Source: Amoebidium appalachense (taxonomy: Eukaryota > Ichthyosporea). Taken from it: DNA of 64,000 nucleotides. Positions within the stretch are counted from its first letter, which is position 1. The number at the start of each line of letters is the position of its first letter. The notes under the pieces were generated by a model. That model was given only the letters and a program-made list of their open reading frames with translations. It was not told the DNA's origin and made no database searches. The DNA is taken from NCBI GenBank assembly GCA_963693365.1, contig CAVNZM010000007.1, forward strand, positions 10,292,001 through 10,356,000. The letters run 5' to 3'. Positions 1-45,848 of the stretch are shown piece by piece. Position numbers and translations under genes: made by a program.

Positions 1-546
1 CACACACACCATCACCACAAACACCAAACACCCGCACACCACACTGACCAAGGACAGTCCCCGACGAGTCACATCATGATATCGAAGAGAAAAACTAACA
101 TAACCCCCTTATCCCCAAGTTTGCATGCAACATTCAATGGCCCAACCCACTCCCCTCCCCACAACTATCGCAGAGGTTACTTAAAAATTTCCTATATTGA
201 TACTTTCCTAATCCGGGGTGGAAACAACTCAACTGGCAGCACAGGCACAGTGTAAGGGTAACATGCCATAAACGGCCAGGGTATGTGTGATGCTCAAATG
301 GAAAAGGGGTTCCCAATCTGCCACGACAAACTTTTCGACAAGTCCTTTCTTCTTCCTGCTATGAACATCTTCTCGTTAACTAATCACATAGCAGAGCAGG
401 AGCGATGCAGAAGTAATGGACGTCAACACGAGAGGAGATACAGAAGCAATGTGCATGGGATGCGTTTGTGTTGTGCCCGTAGACGTTGGTGTGCACGTGG
501 GGGCAAGCATCTGCCCGTGTGTGGTTGCAGGTGCACACATGCACAC

Positions 547-22247
<21,701 letters not shown>

Positions 22248-22265
<18 letters not shown>

Positions 22266-22307
22266 GTTTAGATGGTGTGTCGGTCCTTGCCCGAACCACA
22301 GCGAAGC
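22248..22307 (-). CDS. Formin start exon (5' UTR plus first six codons)
   Basis: An acceptor ends at 22308-22309 (TTTACGCAG). The ATG at 22265-22263 begins MDPVEE and is followed at once by a GTACAC donor after 22248. It ends in phase 0 and joins cleanly to the exon starting at 21867 (PQPVPPPRPEKG). This join is why the start was chosen; a non-coding upstream exon near 22680-22614, ending at a GTTACT donor, would supply the rest of the 5' UTR. Start choice is inferred. Confidence 0.6.
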
Positions 22308-22613
22308 CTGCGTAAAGGACAAGCTTTCAGACACAGCCCACAGTCCAAATGACACCCACTAAGCACCACGAACATGAGCATACAGGCACAAGACATTCCT
22401 TGCAGCACAGCAAGTCCACGCTTTGTCTGAACCACAGTTGACTTAAGACACGTCACCCACGTTATGCCACCGTATGCTAGCTGCATGGAAGAGGAGGTGT
22501 TAGGGGCAAGGCCACAAGTGGGCGGCAGAGGAAGAGGGGGGGAAGGGGGGGAGGGGGGGGGAGGGGGCCGGGGGGCCGGGGGGGGGAGGGGGGGGGGGGG
22601 GGGGGAGTAACCT

Positions 22614-22690
22614 TTGCCGACCGTACTCGAGCTCACTCTCAACAGAGACTGCTCATCCTCAGACGCCCCACAAAATTATAAAAGTTGCAC
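22614..22690 (-). promoter_or_regulatory. Possible formin 5' leader exon with TATA-like stretch
   Basis: On the minus strand a TTTATAATTTTG stretch (about 22683-22672) precedes an open piece ending in GGCAAAG before a GTTACT donor at 22614. It lies just upstream of the inferred start exon and may be the first, non-coding exon with a TATA-like element. No transcript evidence is available. Confidence 0.25.
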
Positions 22691-22699
22691 TCCGGATAG

Positions 22700-23560
22700 C
22701 TTTCAGGAATACTGTGTGTCAACTATGACGTGCTGGTACGTGTGAGCGATATTTAGGGTTCTGTGCTGTTCTTGGGCTTCGAAGATCTAAGCAGGCACTA
22801 AGCTGACGAGTGCACGTACATCTGGCATAGGAAATAAATACGGTTGCCGTTTTCAGATGACGCAAGAAAGCGAATAGCGGGGAAAGCTCAGACAAAAGTA
22901 TAATATCGTGTGTATGTTACAGCTACGGGTAGCTACTTATTTACACAGGCGTCGTTACTATAGCCGCAGTGTGTGGCCTTTCAGCCCGTTATCTTTACGC
23001 GTTTGCCCCTGCCTCAACTCGAGCTCGCGAGGCCGTGGGACTCCGAGCGGCGAGTCAGCAGATCGCGATCCTGAGGTCGGATCGTGCGATTAGGAAGGAC
23101 TTCGGAGGTTTCAAACCCTGGATAGACAGCCACAGGTCGCGCCGTAGTGCTTTCTATTAACATAATCGGCGCAAACACCTATCACGCAGCATTATAGTAG
23201 AAGATACTTTATGTGTAGGGCACTTGTATATGGTAGCGAGAGTATGATGTATTGAATATAGACGGAACGGGTTATAGTGTTGCCAAGCGAGGCGTTCGCT
23301 GATTGGTCCAGCCAAATGCAATATACGTGTAAACCAATCAGCGTAGCTTTTTGTACACATTCTAAATTAGGAAGGTATTTTCACCATAATTCAGCTAATA
23401 TTTCATTCACTGAAGAAAAACTGTGTGCATGCGGGCTTGTCATCTTTGTAAAGCCCTTGTAGGTCCCAGAATTCAAGTACTACATACACGGAGGGGTAAA
23501 AAAAAGGAAAGGTTAGAAAGCTACAGCTGAAATATTGCGCTGGATAATGAAAGAGTGCCA
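22700..23560. other. Intergenic spacer upstream of the formin
   Basis: No gene recognised. Composition is normal, without G/C runs. It contains a perfect 11-bp inverted repeat, CGCTGATTGGT at 23297-23307 and ACCAATCAGCG at 23333-23343, each arm holding a CCAAT box. It is the likely upstream regulatory region of the formin, but no core promoter is clear. Confidence 0.4.
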
Positions 23561-23562
23561 CA

Positions 23563-24018
23563 TCAATTAAAGTTAACGTTAGCCTCCTGTACCAGTGGTG
23601 CTTTAGAAAACCACCAATCAAAACGGTTTCTCCTGATTGTCCCACAATCAAACACCAAATCCACTTTCCGGGCCCATATATATCCCCTGCCCGCCCTCTC
23701 TGTCGTGGGCCAGTTTCGCAGCTGGCTGTGACCCGAGCGGGCACTTGGAGTGGGGCGGGTGCCGGCCATCTCCGCTCGACCGTCCCAGCGAAGGCCGCAC
23801 TGGCCATTGGGCGCCCGGAGGAGTCTGGGCGTTCTAGGGCCCTGGGCAAGCGCGCACTGCGTCAGGCGGGAAACCGAACAGCGAGAAGCGCTGCGTGTGA
23901 TTAGTCGCGGGACCGCGGTCGCGAACAGTGCCGGTGGCTCCACCCTCTCCTTACCTTTTGCCTTTTTTTCTACCTCTATGATAGGTAGGGGTACTCCATC
24001 TAGGCTACCTTTTGCCAT
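23563..24018 (-). CDS. Hypothetical 151-residue ORF, GC-rich
   Basis: Open from ATG at 24018 (MAKGSLDGVPLPIIEVEKKA) to a stop at 23563. The middle is Arg/Ser/Pro-rich (RLITRSASRCSVSRLTQC); the end becomes AT-richer. No family recognised. The opposite strand is also open for long stretches (23750-24088), so the ORF may reflect GC-rich composition rather than a gene. It could also be debris of a mobile element, as a LINE remnant follows at 24.4 kb. Confidence 0.2.
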   Translation of the reverse strand: MAKGSLDGVPLPIIEVEKKAKGKERVEPPALFATAVPRLITRSASRCSVSRLTQCALAQGPRTPRLLRAPNGQCGLRWDGRAEMAGTRPTPSARSGHSQLRNWPTTERAGRGYIWARKVDLVFDCGTIRRNRFDWWFSKAPLVQEANVNFN

Positions 24019-24141
24019 CTTTGTGACCTCTAGGTGCTCCCATGTACTCTTTATGCCTCGTGCCGCTTTTCCCTTTCTACTCTATTAGCTACTCTATTGT
24101 CTATGTATGAATTCCTTTTATCTTTTTTTTTTTTTTATTCT

Positions 24142-24172
<31 letters not shown>

Positions 24173-24436
24173 ACTTCCAACGAGATAATCTGGGATATAA
24201 ATACACTGTCGCCGTCACCGTGCCCGGCCCCTAGCACCATGTAAGTGCTTACAAGAGGAGGTCCGGGCTCAGCAGAAAAAGTGGCACAAACATTTTATAT
24301 TTAATAGGAAAACAAGGAAAAGGTTACAACACCAAAACAAACATTTCCAAGCAATATCACAAGACGGGGTTAAAATTGCAGAATTAGTTAGTGTGGTAGG
24401 TTTACGGGATGAATGGTTAATATATAAGTAGCTAAC

Positions 24437-25420
24437 TTAGTAATTTGCACAACGGCTGCAGAGGGCATGTAATGTCGAAAGAGTTACAGGCTTAAGAGTC
24501 CTACCATGGTGTTCCCTATGTATCACTACGATGAATTCGAACCAAGGGATGTTGAGTACGAAATTGGGTAACATACTCCTGATATATAGTGGAAGAGAAA
24601 AATAAAGGAGATATATCATATGATATAAAGGGATTCTCAGAATGGGAGATAGAGTGGGTATATATGGGACATTTCGAACGTGCATTATAGTAAATAGAAA
24701 TAGGGACAGGTTCTAAAGGAGGCAAGTATTGCAACAAGGGTTGATGCGAAGGAAGCCTAGCCAAAAGAAGCAATGATAAGCAAATTAGCAGGATGAAGAT
24801 CAGAAATATCTGCAAAAATTCCTTGGTAAACATCTAGGCGACCGTGCGCACGGGAAATGTGCAAGGTCAAAATTCGTTCAAACCAAATACCCTTGGAGGT
24901 GAAAGGAATAACTTAACAGCCATAGGAGGACACGACGAGTATGGGTTGATAATTCACGGTGTAGTGTGGATCGCGAGAAAATGTGCCACATTTGTCTATC
25001 CCAATTTTCATGAAATTTTGAATTTTGGAAACACCAATTATCAACTCGAGAAAGCATGTTATACATTATAGAAGGATCGTGAGTGACTAACACAATATCA
25101 TCGGCGAAAAAAAAAGCCCGAAGACACAGGAATCGTCGGTAGCCGGAATTTGTTGAATTTCTACCACTGAGTTATCATTGAAGACATCAAAAAGAAGAGG
25201 GCTCAAAAAGGGAGCCCTACAAACTTGCCCTACAAACTTAACGGCCTAGAGTACAACTAATCCTATACTCAGCACTCCATTCACAACAGCAGCCCCATGA
25301 GTACGGTCAATTCTTGCCTGAAGTAACCGACCGTAAGGAAGTGGGAATCCTCGAGTCGCCAGCTTAGGGATTCCTGTTTTTGAAACAGAGAGGGGGGTGG
25401 TAGTAACTGGGGGGGGGGGG
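24437..25420 (-). mobile_element. Decayed LINE (non-LTR retrotransposon) reverse-transcriptase remnant
   Basis: On the minus strand, about 25375-25265 reads LPYGRLLQARIDRTHGAAVV, about 25240-25160 reads CRAPFLSPLLFDVFNDNS and about 25105-25020 reads FADDIVLVTHDPSIMYNMLS then RVDNWC. These are the RT 'G.PLSPLLFxxFxND' and '(Y/F)ADDxVL' motifs in order with correct spacing. Frame shifts and stops separate the pieces, so it is dead. Minus ORFs at 24833-24437 (LPPLEPVPISIYYNARSKCP; HREHHGRTLKPVTLSTLHAL) resemble the post-RT region and are probably the same element. RT is recognised; the clade is not. Confidence 0.75.
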
Positions 25421-26850
25421 GGGGGGGGAGGGAGGGGGACCCACCCACCCCTTTGGACAGGTGGGTCCCCCCGTCCTCCCCCCTCCCCCCGGAGGGGGCG
25501 GGAGGAGGGGAAGGGACTCACCCACCCCTCCGGCTAGCAGGGGGAGAGGAGGGGGGGGGACCCACCACCCACCTGAGTAGTGGGTACCCCCCCTCAGGGG
25601 AGGGGGAGGGGGGGGGGGGGGAAGGGGACCCACCCACCCCATAGGCTGCCATTATGTGACCACATCAGATAACCTGATCATATAATAGTACTATAATTTA
25701 GCAGCGATTTACACACAATCCCAAAACGTAGGCATTGATGCTAACCAATAGGGGTTCTTGATCACCTAAAGCTCAGACTATATGTCGTCAGGTCATACTG
25801 CCCACCTTCCCCCCTCCCCCTCCCCCTCCCCCTCCCCCCCTCCCCCCGGGCCCCTGTCCCCCTTCCCCACTCCCCATCCCCCCCCCCCCCCCCCCCCCCC
25901 CCCGCGCCCGCGCGCCCCCCCGTCCCCCCCTTTTCCCCCTTCGCATTCGTCTCCAGTCGCCCCACCACGCGTGCACACACACACACACACTTTCACGCGT
26001 ATTTTATTCACGTGACCTGCACATGCATGTACTACCCATGCACACGAGGTGCACAAACCGTTCAGTGACTGGCGATGAGCCATCAACACACACATGAGCA
26101 TGCAGATACGCTCACCCACACCACACACACATACATGCCCTGCCACACCGATACGCACACGAACACTGCAACCTTTGTACGGTGGGCACAGTAACTTTGC
26201 GTGACATAGTAACCATGGCATGTGCATGTGTGTGTGCATGTGTGTGTGTGTGTGTGTGTGTGTTGTTGTGTGTGCGTTACGGCGTGTATGTTATACTACG
26301 AGGCATATAGTACACATTTGCAGCGGACAACACAAAGCAGACCTTGCATAGAACACACAAAGAATATGCATCCGGCAGAAAAATAGCACCAGCACAAACG
26401 GGTGGGAAGTGTGTGTTTGTGTGTGTGGGGGGGGGGGGGGGGGGGGGGGGAGAAGGGGGGGGGGGGGGGAGGAGGGGGGAGGGGGGGAGGGGGGAGATAT
26501 TCATCAGTGACCCGAACTGAATCAGTTCCTCAAAAAAAAAAAAAAAAAAAAAAGGTAATAATTGGAAGTAATAGAAATACACGTCATAAGAGAAAATATT
26601 CTTTTTTATGAATTTACAGGATAAAAGATTTAATAGAATTATAAAAGGGAATGATAAAGATTGCTCCGTGATTTAGATCACTAAGACGTTATTTTGAGGG
26701 CGAAATAGCGCTTTATCGGACCTTGTGTATTTAGGGATACACAAGATTTGTTTAACTTTTAAAATTTAATACGCCGAATACATGGACAATTTTGGTGGGT
26801 GGAAAAGAGACAGTCTAACTCTGGCCATGATCACGTGCAACCGTGCCGGG

Positions 26851-26885
<35 letters not shown>

Positions 26886-28056
26886 CGAGGGGGGGGGGCG
26901 AGGGGGGGCCACCATCCCGCTTGCCCAGATGAATCCCTCTCCCCCGGATGGGGGGGGGGGGGGGGAGGGGGGGGGGTTCCCACCCACCCCTGCAGCTACC
27001 TTGGAGAGTGTGTGTGTGTGGGGGGGGGAGGGGAGGGGGAAGGCCCCCAGAGGGGATAGGTCACCCTCCCACACCCCCCGTCACCCCCGAGGGGGGGGGA
27101 GAGGGGAGGGGGGGGGGGGGGGGGTAACCACTAGGGGGGACGTTGATATTTACTACTTCCCCCCCACATTTCAAATTTTGATATCATAGTATGCCAAAGC
27201 AAATTCGTCGGCACGGGTGTCATGGGTATTCTTAAGGTCTATGAAACAGACCTCACCGCATCCGGAACGGATAGACAAAGTGTAGTGTAACCGAAGAGCA
27301 TGAAATTCTTAAAGGTCGATTCTATTTTCCATTTATTTTACTGCTTAACCCCCTCCCCCCCTCCCCCCCCGCCCCCCCCCCCCCCTCCCCTTATTGCCAC
27401 TTTGCCTATGTACCCCTGCTTTTCTGCAGCTGCTGCATACATTGCAATAGAATGGCCTAGGGTCAGCCCCGTTGTCACTCAGCAAAATCCAATAAATCAA
27501 TGACCTTCTTCTATGCAATATTACGCAATATTCATTAATACCAAGTGGGGCTTGTTGATTTTTAAACGGGGAGGGGGGCAGCCTATGGGATGGGGGAGAG
27601 GTCCCCCCCCTCCCCCCCCCCCCCCCGAAGTCTGAAAGGTAGGTCCATTCCCGGAAGGGGGGGGGGGGGGGGGGGGGAGGCGTGCATGCGCAGACGATGC
27701 ATATTATGAAGTTCGAGGATAGTAGCCTACTAGATGTCTTGTGTCGAGCTCTTTTAAGGAAATTTCCAGAATATCCCGTTTATCGTTAATCTACAGCGTC
27801 GGGCAGGTGCCCTGCATATTATATATCTACTTGGGGGGGAGGGGGAGGGGGGGGGGGGGGAGGGGGGTGGGGAGGGGGGGGGAGCGTGCATGCGCAGACG
27901 ATGCATATTATGAAGTTCGAGGATATTAGCCTACTAGATGTCTTGTGTCGAGCTCTTTTAAGGAAATTTCCAGAATTTCCCGTTCATCGTTAATCTACAG
28001 CGTCTACTGTAGGTGTTATGTAGGTGTCTGGGCGTGCACCTTCACATGTTAGTAGG

Positions 28057-28105
<49 letters not shown>

Positions 28106-28380
28106 TGAGGTGAGGGGCCTCGTAACCATTGGAAATTTCCATCATTCTCGACCATCCTTAGGCATCCTAGCTATTATTCCCATGGAACTTTCGACCTGTC
28201 ATTTTCCATGGAAATTCCAACTTTGCTTGAGTCCTCGGGTGCGAAATAGAAATTTTTAATAAGCAACGTCCCCATCAACCATTAAAAGGTTGATATTTAA
28301 GCAAATATTTTTGATTAGCCATGGAAATTTCCGGAAGATTAAAGAATTATTTCCATTGGTCGCAACATCTGTTTGAGCAA
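25400..28380. other. Non-genic stretch of G/C runs and short repeats
   Basis: No gene recognised. It contains G-rich/C-rich blocks with CCCACCCACCCC cores (25410-25640, 26850-27125), C and G runs at 27345-27385 and 27600-27680, a T/A run at 26531-26553, and the duplicated block described separately. Between the runs the sequence is AT-rich and unremarkable. Confidence 0.5.
27681..28004 (+). repeat. 120-bp block duplicated 204 bp apart
   Basis: 27681-27800 and 27885-28004 match over about 120 bases with only about four substitutions. Both start CGTGCATGCGCAGACGATGC and end TTAATCTACAGCGTC. Each copy is preceded by a G-rich run, so the repeated unit is G run plus block. A long G run (28061-28102) also follows the second copy. 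Confidence 0.9.
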
Positions 28381-29158
28381 TTTTGTGATTTTGGACTGTG
28401 GAAATTCACAGTAGTGTGAAATGCCGGAACATTTCCGGAGTTAGGAGATTATACGGAAAAATCCCCACACAAGTACACCGTACTGTGAAAAGATGGTGCA
28501 CAGCAACATGCACAGGCACCAACATACACTTGTACGGTTTAGGGGTTGGGGGAGGCGGGGGGAGGGGGGGAGGGGCAGGGAGAAGTGGGAGAGAGAAAGT
28601 GAGAGGGGGTGTGAGAGAGGCAGAGAAACATGCGCATACAACATCATCCACCCTCTGAGTCTTCAGCTGCAGCACCCAAAATAAGGCAAACAGTTTACTT
28701 AGTAGCTAGCAGATATTCCTGACATACTACAAGGGCATGGCCCCCTTGTATGTGTTGCAACATCCAAATGGTGTTTGGGGCCATTAGCTGCCACCAGCTA
28801 TTCTATATATATTTACATCAAAAATACCTATGACCCACACTGATATAACAAGTCCCAGAATCTGACATATCAAGGGCTAATAGGCTGAGCAGCAAGCAGC
28901 TATCCCATTACACCAGAAAAGGGATATTACACATAGTTTGCCCATCTTCTAGGCTAAAAGAAGCTTCAGGGCAGAGATTGCGCATCACAAGCCAGAGTTA
29001 ATCAACATAACAAGCTTACATACACTAGTGTCTAGTGGATAGAATCATTTGCATGGCTAGTTTTGGCACGATAAGCTAAGTCAGTGATAGCGTGTGCAGC
29101 GTAAAATCTAATGCCATGCATTACTACTACTACTACTCACTAATAACTTATTCCAGTC

Positions 29159-29161
<3 letters not shown>

Positions 29162-29204
<43 letters not shown>
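29162..29204. repeat. C run, about 43 bases
   Basis: Homopolymer C followed by GCCGCC and an A-rich tract. Typical of the many G/C runs across the window. Confidence 0.9.
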
Positions 29205-29205
<1 letters not shown>

Positions 29206-29429
29206 CCGCCGAAAAAAAAAAAATGGGAATAAGAGGAAGAAGAAAAAGAAAAAAAAGGGCTTATAAGTAGTTGAAAGAAAGGTCTCGAAGAGGAGCAGAA
29301 GAAAACACAAAAGGAACAGGGAGAGAAAACAACTTTTCGCCTACACCACCGCATTCTTTTCAATTCATATTGCATCCATACGCCCACGGCTACTTAGGCT
29401 ACGTGTATAATAATCAGGCAGACACATAC

Positions 29430-29900
29430 CACTATGGGGTGTTAAAAGGCGTATGTCCATGATGCGACATAAGGAAGGACGATGAGCCACTTTTACCTGA
29501 TTGGTTGGAATCATGGCAGCCGTGGCGACACAAAGGGCCATACATACATTCGCGAATTCCTGGTGCAGTTGTGTTCTCTAAAAGTTTGGTGAGCGGTTGA
29601 GACAAAGCGAAAACAAGGAGGACATTGAAGTCCAGCATGCAGGCAAACACAGCGTTTGCCAATTTCACGATCCTAATAATAATAATAATAAACGATTCGC
29701 GTCAAAAAAAGACGTACAGTCACGTACTCTCGCCGCGCACGCACTGGCGCCTGCGCCAAATTTTTAATGCGTTGTGTCGGGTATTTTGAATGGCCAATGC
29801 AGCACCGTGGAAGCATTGATTCCAACCAATCAGGTAAACGTGGCTCATCGTCCTTCCTAATGTCGCATCATGGACATACGCCTCTTAACACCCCATAGTG
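29430..29900. mobile_element. 471-bp inverted-repeat element (MITE-like)
   Basis: Terminal inverted repeats of about 88 bp: the left arm starts CACTATGGGGTGTTAAAAGG and the right arm ends as its complement (CCATAGTG). Mismatches are few (AAAAGG/AGAGG, ATAAGG/ATTAGG, ACTTTT/ACGTTT). The centre holds (AAT)n and no ORF. It begins with CACTA, but no 3-bp target duplication is visible (TAC on the left, CCC on the right). Non-autonomous DNA transposon by structure; superfamily open. Confidence 0.75.
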
Positions 29901-30074
29901 CCCCTCCATTCATACGATGATAACACATTCGTGCATGTGATGGACACAGGCCTAGGCCCGTCATCCACATTCAAAACCGCCGCCTGCAGAAAGAATGTGC
30001 AAAGTCAGCATGCTATTGCCGCCAAACACCCCCCTCCCCCCCCCCCCCCAGTGCCGCGAGGGGGAGGGGGTAGT

Positions 30075-30107
<33 letters not shown>

Positions 30108-30177
30108 GGGAGGGAAAGAAAGGAAAAAGAAAAGAAAGGAAACTACAGCACAGACACAAGCACACGCACGAGCACTG

Positions 30178-42714
<12,537 letters not shown>

Positions 42715-43605
42715 GGCAGCAGGCGAAGCGAAGCGAGGCCGATGTTTAGTGGGCTGCTTGGCCACTGTGTGGGGCACAGCACCAAGCATAGTGTGTGGCA
42801 CTGGGGCTGCCAATCCTGCCATACGCAGAAACCTTGTAACTTCCTCGATAGTACAGTAGTGCAAGACACACTACGTTTGCGCACTTTCGTTCCTGACTGA
42901 ACGTTAGGTTGGGTGGCTCACCGAATTTATTCAGCCAATAGCAGAGTGAGTCTGGATGATTGAAGAGGGAGCCTTCCAAATACAGAAGGCTACGTGTTTA
43001 CAGAACGTCGGACCGAGTTTGAGGGCCAGAGTGAGGCCGACCCTTCAAGTCGAACAAGTTGCGTAGCCGTGTTATTCATATGCACATGCCACATGACCTT
43101 GGCCCGGTTCACCGAGCACACTATTTCAATATGTAAGATTCACCGTTAACGTCATATGATAATGATCACGATGAGGACGCCATGTTTGACCGTCATATTA
43201 ATATGGCATCAACGCCTGCTGGGGCTGACACCTAACATTTGTAATACCATGTGGCAACACTGAATTTTACTTCTGAGGTTGTTATCTGTGACCTGCACAG
43301 ACCGGTACCAACGTCTTGCCTCTCTGGTTGACTTGATAGTAGGCTATATCATAATATCCACATTCAGATTCATGCTGCATATTAATCAAGGTCTATCGCG
43401 ATCGAAACTTAAAACTTCAAGTAGTATAGATGGCCCCATGGTTTGGGTTAGTCAACCCAATATTTTCCTGACAGTAAATTGTATCATCTTATCATACTAT
43501 TTCACTTGCAGGTTATTCACTTAATCTAACTCACCACATACATGCGGATTCAACATAGTCTAAAACATCATAGATCACATTTCACATCATCCAACAAAAG
43601 CACAC

Positions 43606-45068
43606 TTACATATATGGAAAGGTGGAGAGCGAGTGCACCTGGTTTGAGCCAGGCAGGTGGCTGCCCAGGTGGGGGCAGGAGGGCACGGTGTGCAGGTGTG
43701 CGGTGGCCACAGCCCTGTGCAGGTGGGGCATGGCCAGCAGCAGCTCGTGGTGCAACATGGGCCGCAGCAGCGGCAGCCGGGAGCTGCTCACATAGTCCAC
43801 CTGGGAGACGCTGGTGCCAAACAGGTAGGCCAGGTGGCTGGCGCTGTAGCCCAGCCCCGTGCGTATGATGGTCAGCAGCACGTCATCTTGCCACCGCAGT
43901 GCCGTGGGCACCGGCCCGCCTGCCCACAGGTGGGTGGGGGCCAGGCCCAGGTCCTGGGCACCCTGCTGGGCATAAGCCGAGAGAAATGCCTGCAGCTGTG
44001 CCCACGTCAGCCCCGTGTACTCGATGCTGCGTCGGTCGTTGCCGGCCAGCAAATCCACACTGAGGCGCCGTATGAACCCCCCCGGGGCCTGCATCTGCAA
44101 ATTGGCCGCCAGCATCTGGGCCTCGGCCAGCTGCCCGGCCAGCACCTGCAGCTGGCGCCGTTGTTGGTCCACCAGTTGGCTTAGCTGCCGCATTCGACCA
44201 TCCCCGAGGTCAAACGATCTGCTGCCGTACCCCCTATTCATGGTTGCTGGCGGCAGAGGCTCCAGACCACACGACAGGTCGGCCACACCAGTGCCCTGCA
44301 GGGTGTCTGCGCCCCCCAGCGACTGCAGCGTCATAGGCTGGGCCAGGTGCATCATGGAGGCCGGCTGCAGGGAATATGACAGCGTGTTGCTTGAGACCGC
44401 CTGCAGGGGGGTTGGTCGAGGTCCAGCACCGGAGACAGGCTGTATGATGGCTGCTTGGGGACGGTATTGCCATTGTAGAGCAGGGACGACAGCGACGGTG
44501 TGTCGTTGGTAAGTGACATGATCCGCCCGGAGGCAGCCGATGACTGTGCCATGCCGAAAGACGTGTTTGTGCTTATTGCGGGGTCGGGGCTGGGCTGGGA
44601 GGAGGTTCGCCTCAGCTGCCCCACTGCTGCAGCAGGCTGGGCGGAAGACCCCCTCTTACTGCCAGCTTCTATGGAAAACGGGGTGCCCAGATCAAAAAGG
44701 GCCCCAAAGTCCTGCTCCCTCATACCGTTTGGTGCTTCCGTGCTGGCCCCCATAGGCGGTGTGCTGGACGGTGGTGAAGCTGTGGCCCCGGACTTGCGCC
44801 GCTTCACCCATGAATCTGGTGCGCCCTGTGACCTGTCGACCAGAGGACTTGGGGCAGCCTCTGCAGGTGGCGTGGAGAGCTTCTTTTTCAGCCGCTCGGC
44901 CAGCAGTGCCAAGGCCGGGCGCTTTGCCGTGGACCCACCTAGTGTGTCGTCCTTGTCTGCGCCGTCCAGCATCATGGCCACTCCCTCCCCAACCGTACAC
45001 AGGTGACTGTTGGGCGACTCGTGTGTGTCAGCCATGATAATGTTGGCCTTGCTCTCACGGGGCGTCAT
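43606..45068 (-). CDS. HTH_Tnp_4-like DNA-binding protein, frame broken in a C run
   Basis: First ATG at 45068 (MTPRESKANIIMADTHESPN). The N-terminal 230 residues are low-complexity Ser/Pro/Ala with basic patches (LAERLKKKL; WVKRRKSG), suggesting a nuclear location. At the six-C run 44411-44406 the frame must slip by one base; beyond it the protein continues LQAVSSNTLSYSLQPASMMH. A coiled coil follows (RMRQLSQLVDQQRRQLQVLA). Then LRWQDDVLLTIIRTGLGYSA and HLAYLFGTSVSQV match the helix-turn-helix that precedes the DDE domain in PIF/Harbinger-type transposases. No DDE catalytic domain is found downstream before the next gene. It may be a domesticated or truncated transposase-derived gene. A possible donor (CAG then GTGCAC) near 43640 leaves the true end open. 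Confidence 0.65.
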
Positions 45069-45848
45069 ACTCAGGGCCACCCAGAAGCTTCAAAGGGAAG
45101 AAACTGCTAGTCCCGCCTAACCAAGTATTGGCCAGGTGGTGTGGGTGATCCTCGCCTGCACGTACGTTTTGAAGCGGCCGCAGGACTCCTCGGGCAACTC
45201 AGTCTACTCATAAGGTCTGGTTTTGCTGCTAATAGAAGGCCAAAACCTACTAATCGGCTGTGGGCTATATGACCTTATAGGCTCACTCCAGCAGGGACAA
45301 ATTACTGAAACTGAGTGCCCAACTGGCGAATCTCACACGGGCGCCACCGTGACTGGGCTGAGCCAAACCCGTCCCCAGGGCCCCATAAAGAATAAGAAAA
45401 TACCTCAGTGCCAACACGGTGAGTCACGGTACCGGTGTTGAGGTGTCCTCTATTATAGCCGTATAAACAGAAACAATCTAGTCCACACTCCACATAGTGT
45501 AACGTGAAGGCATTAGCAAAACAGGTTGAACTTGTCGATCCCACACCACTAAGAATGCTGCCTTCAAGGCCACCTTAGGCCGAACGAGCTAGTGGAGAAA
45601 GGATGATGCACGTTAGAATTCATGATCCCAGCGAGAAGGGTGGGGCCAAGTTTGTCTAAGCTAGCTTGGCAGTGTCGCGTGCCAGAAAACTGGTAACCAA
45701 GCATGAACAAGCACTACTGGATAACACCGCGTTGAACTGGCGTTACACGGAGTGGCACCCAGGCACTAATACTGGGTAACGATATTTCATAATGAGCGGC
45801 TGTCACAGTCAGAATGCTGCTGGGGAAAGCCCCTGCCTTGCGAACGTT

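Noticed and set aside
43606-44184. Plus-strand ORFs opposite the HTH gene
   Set aside because: They are GC-rich shadows; the minus frame carries the coiled coil and HTH.
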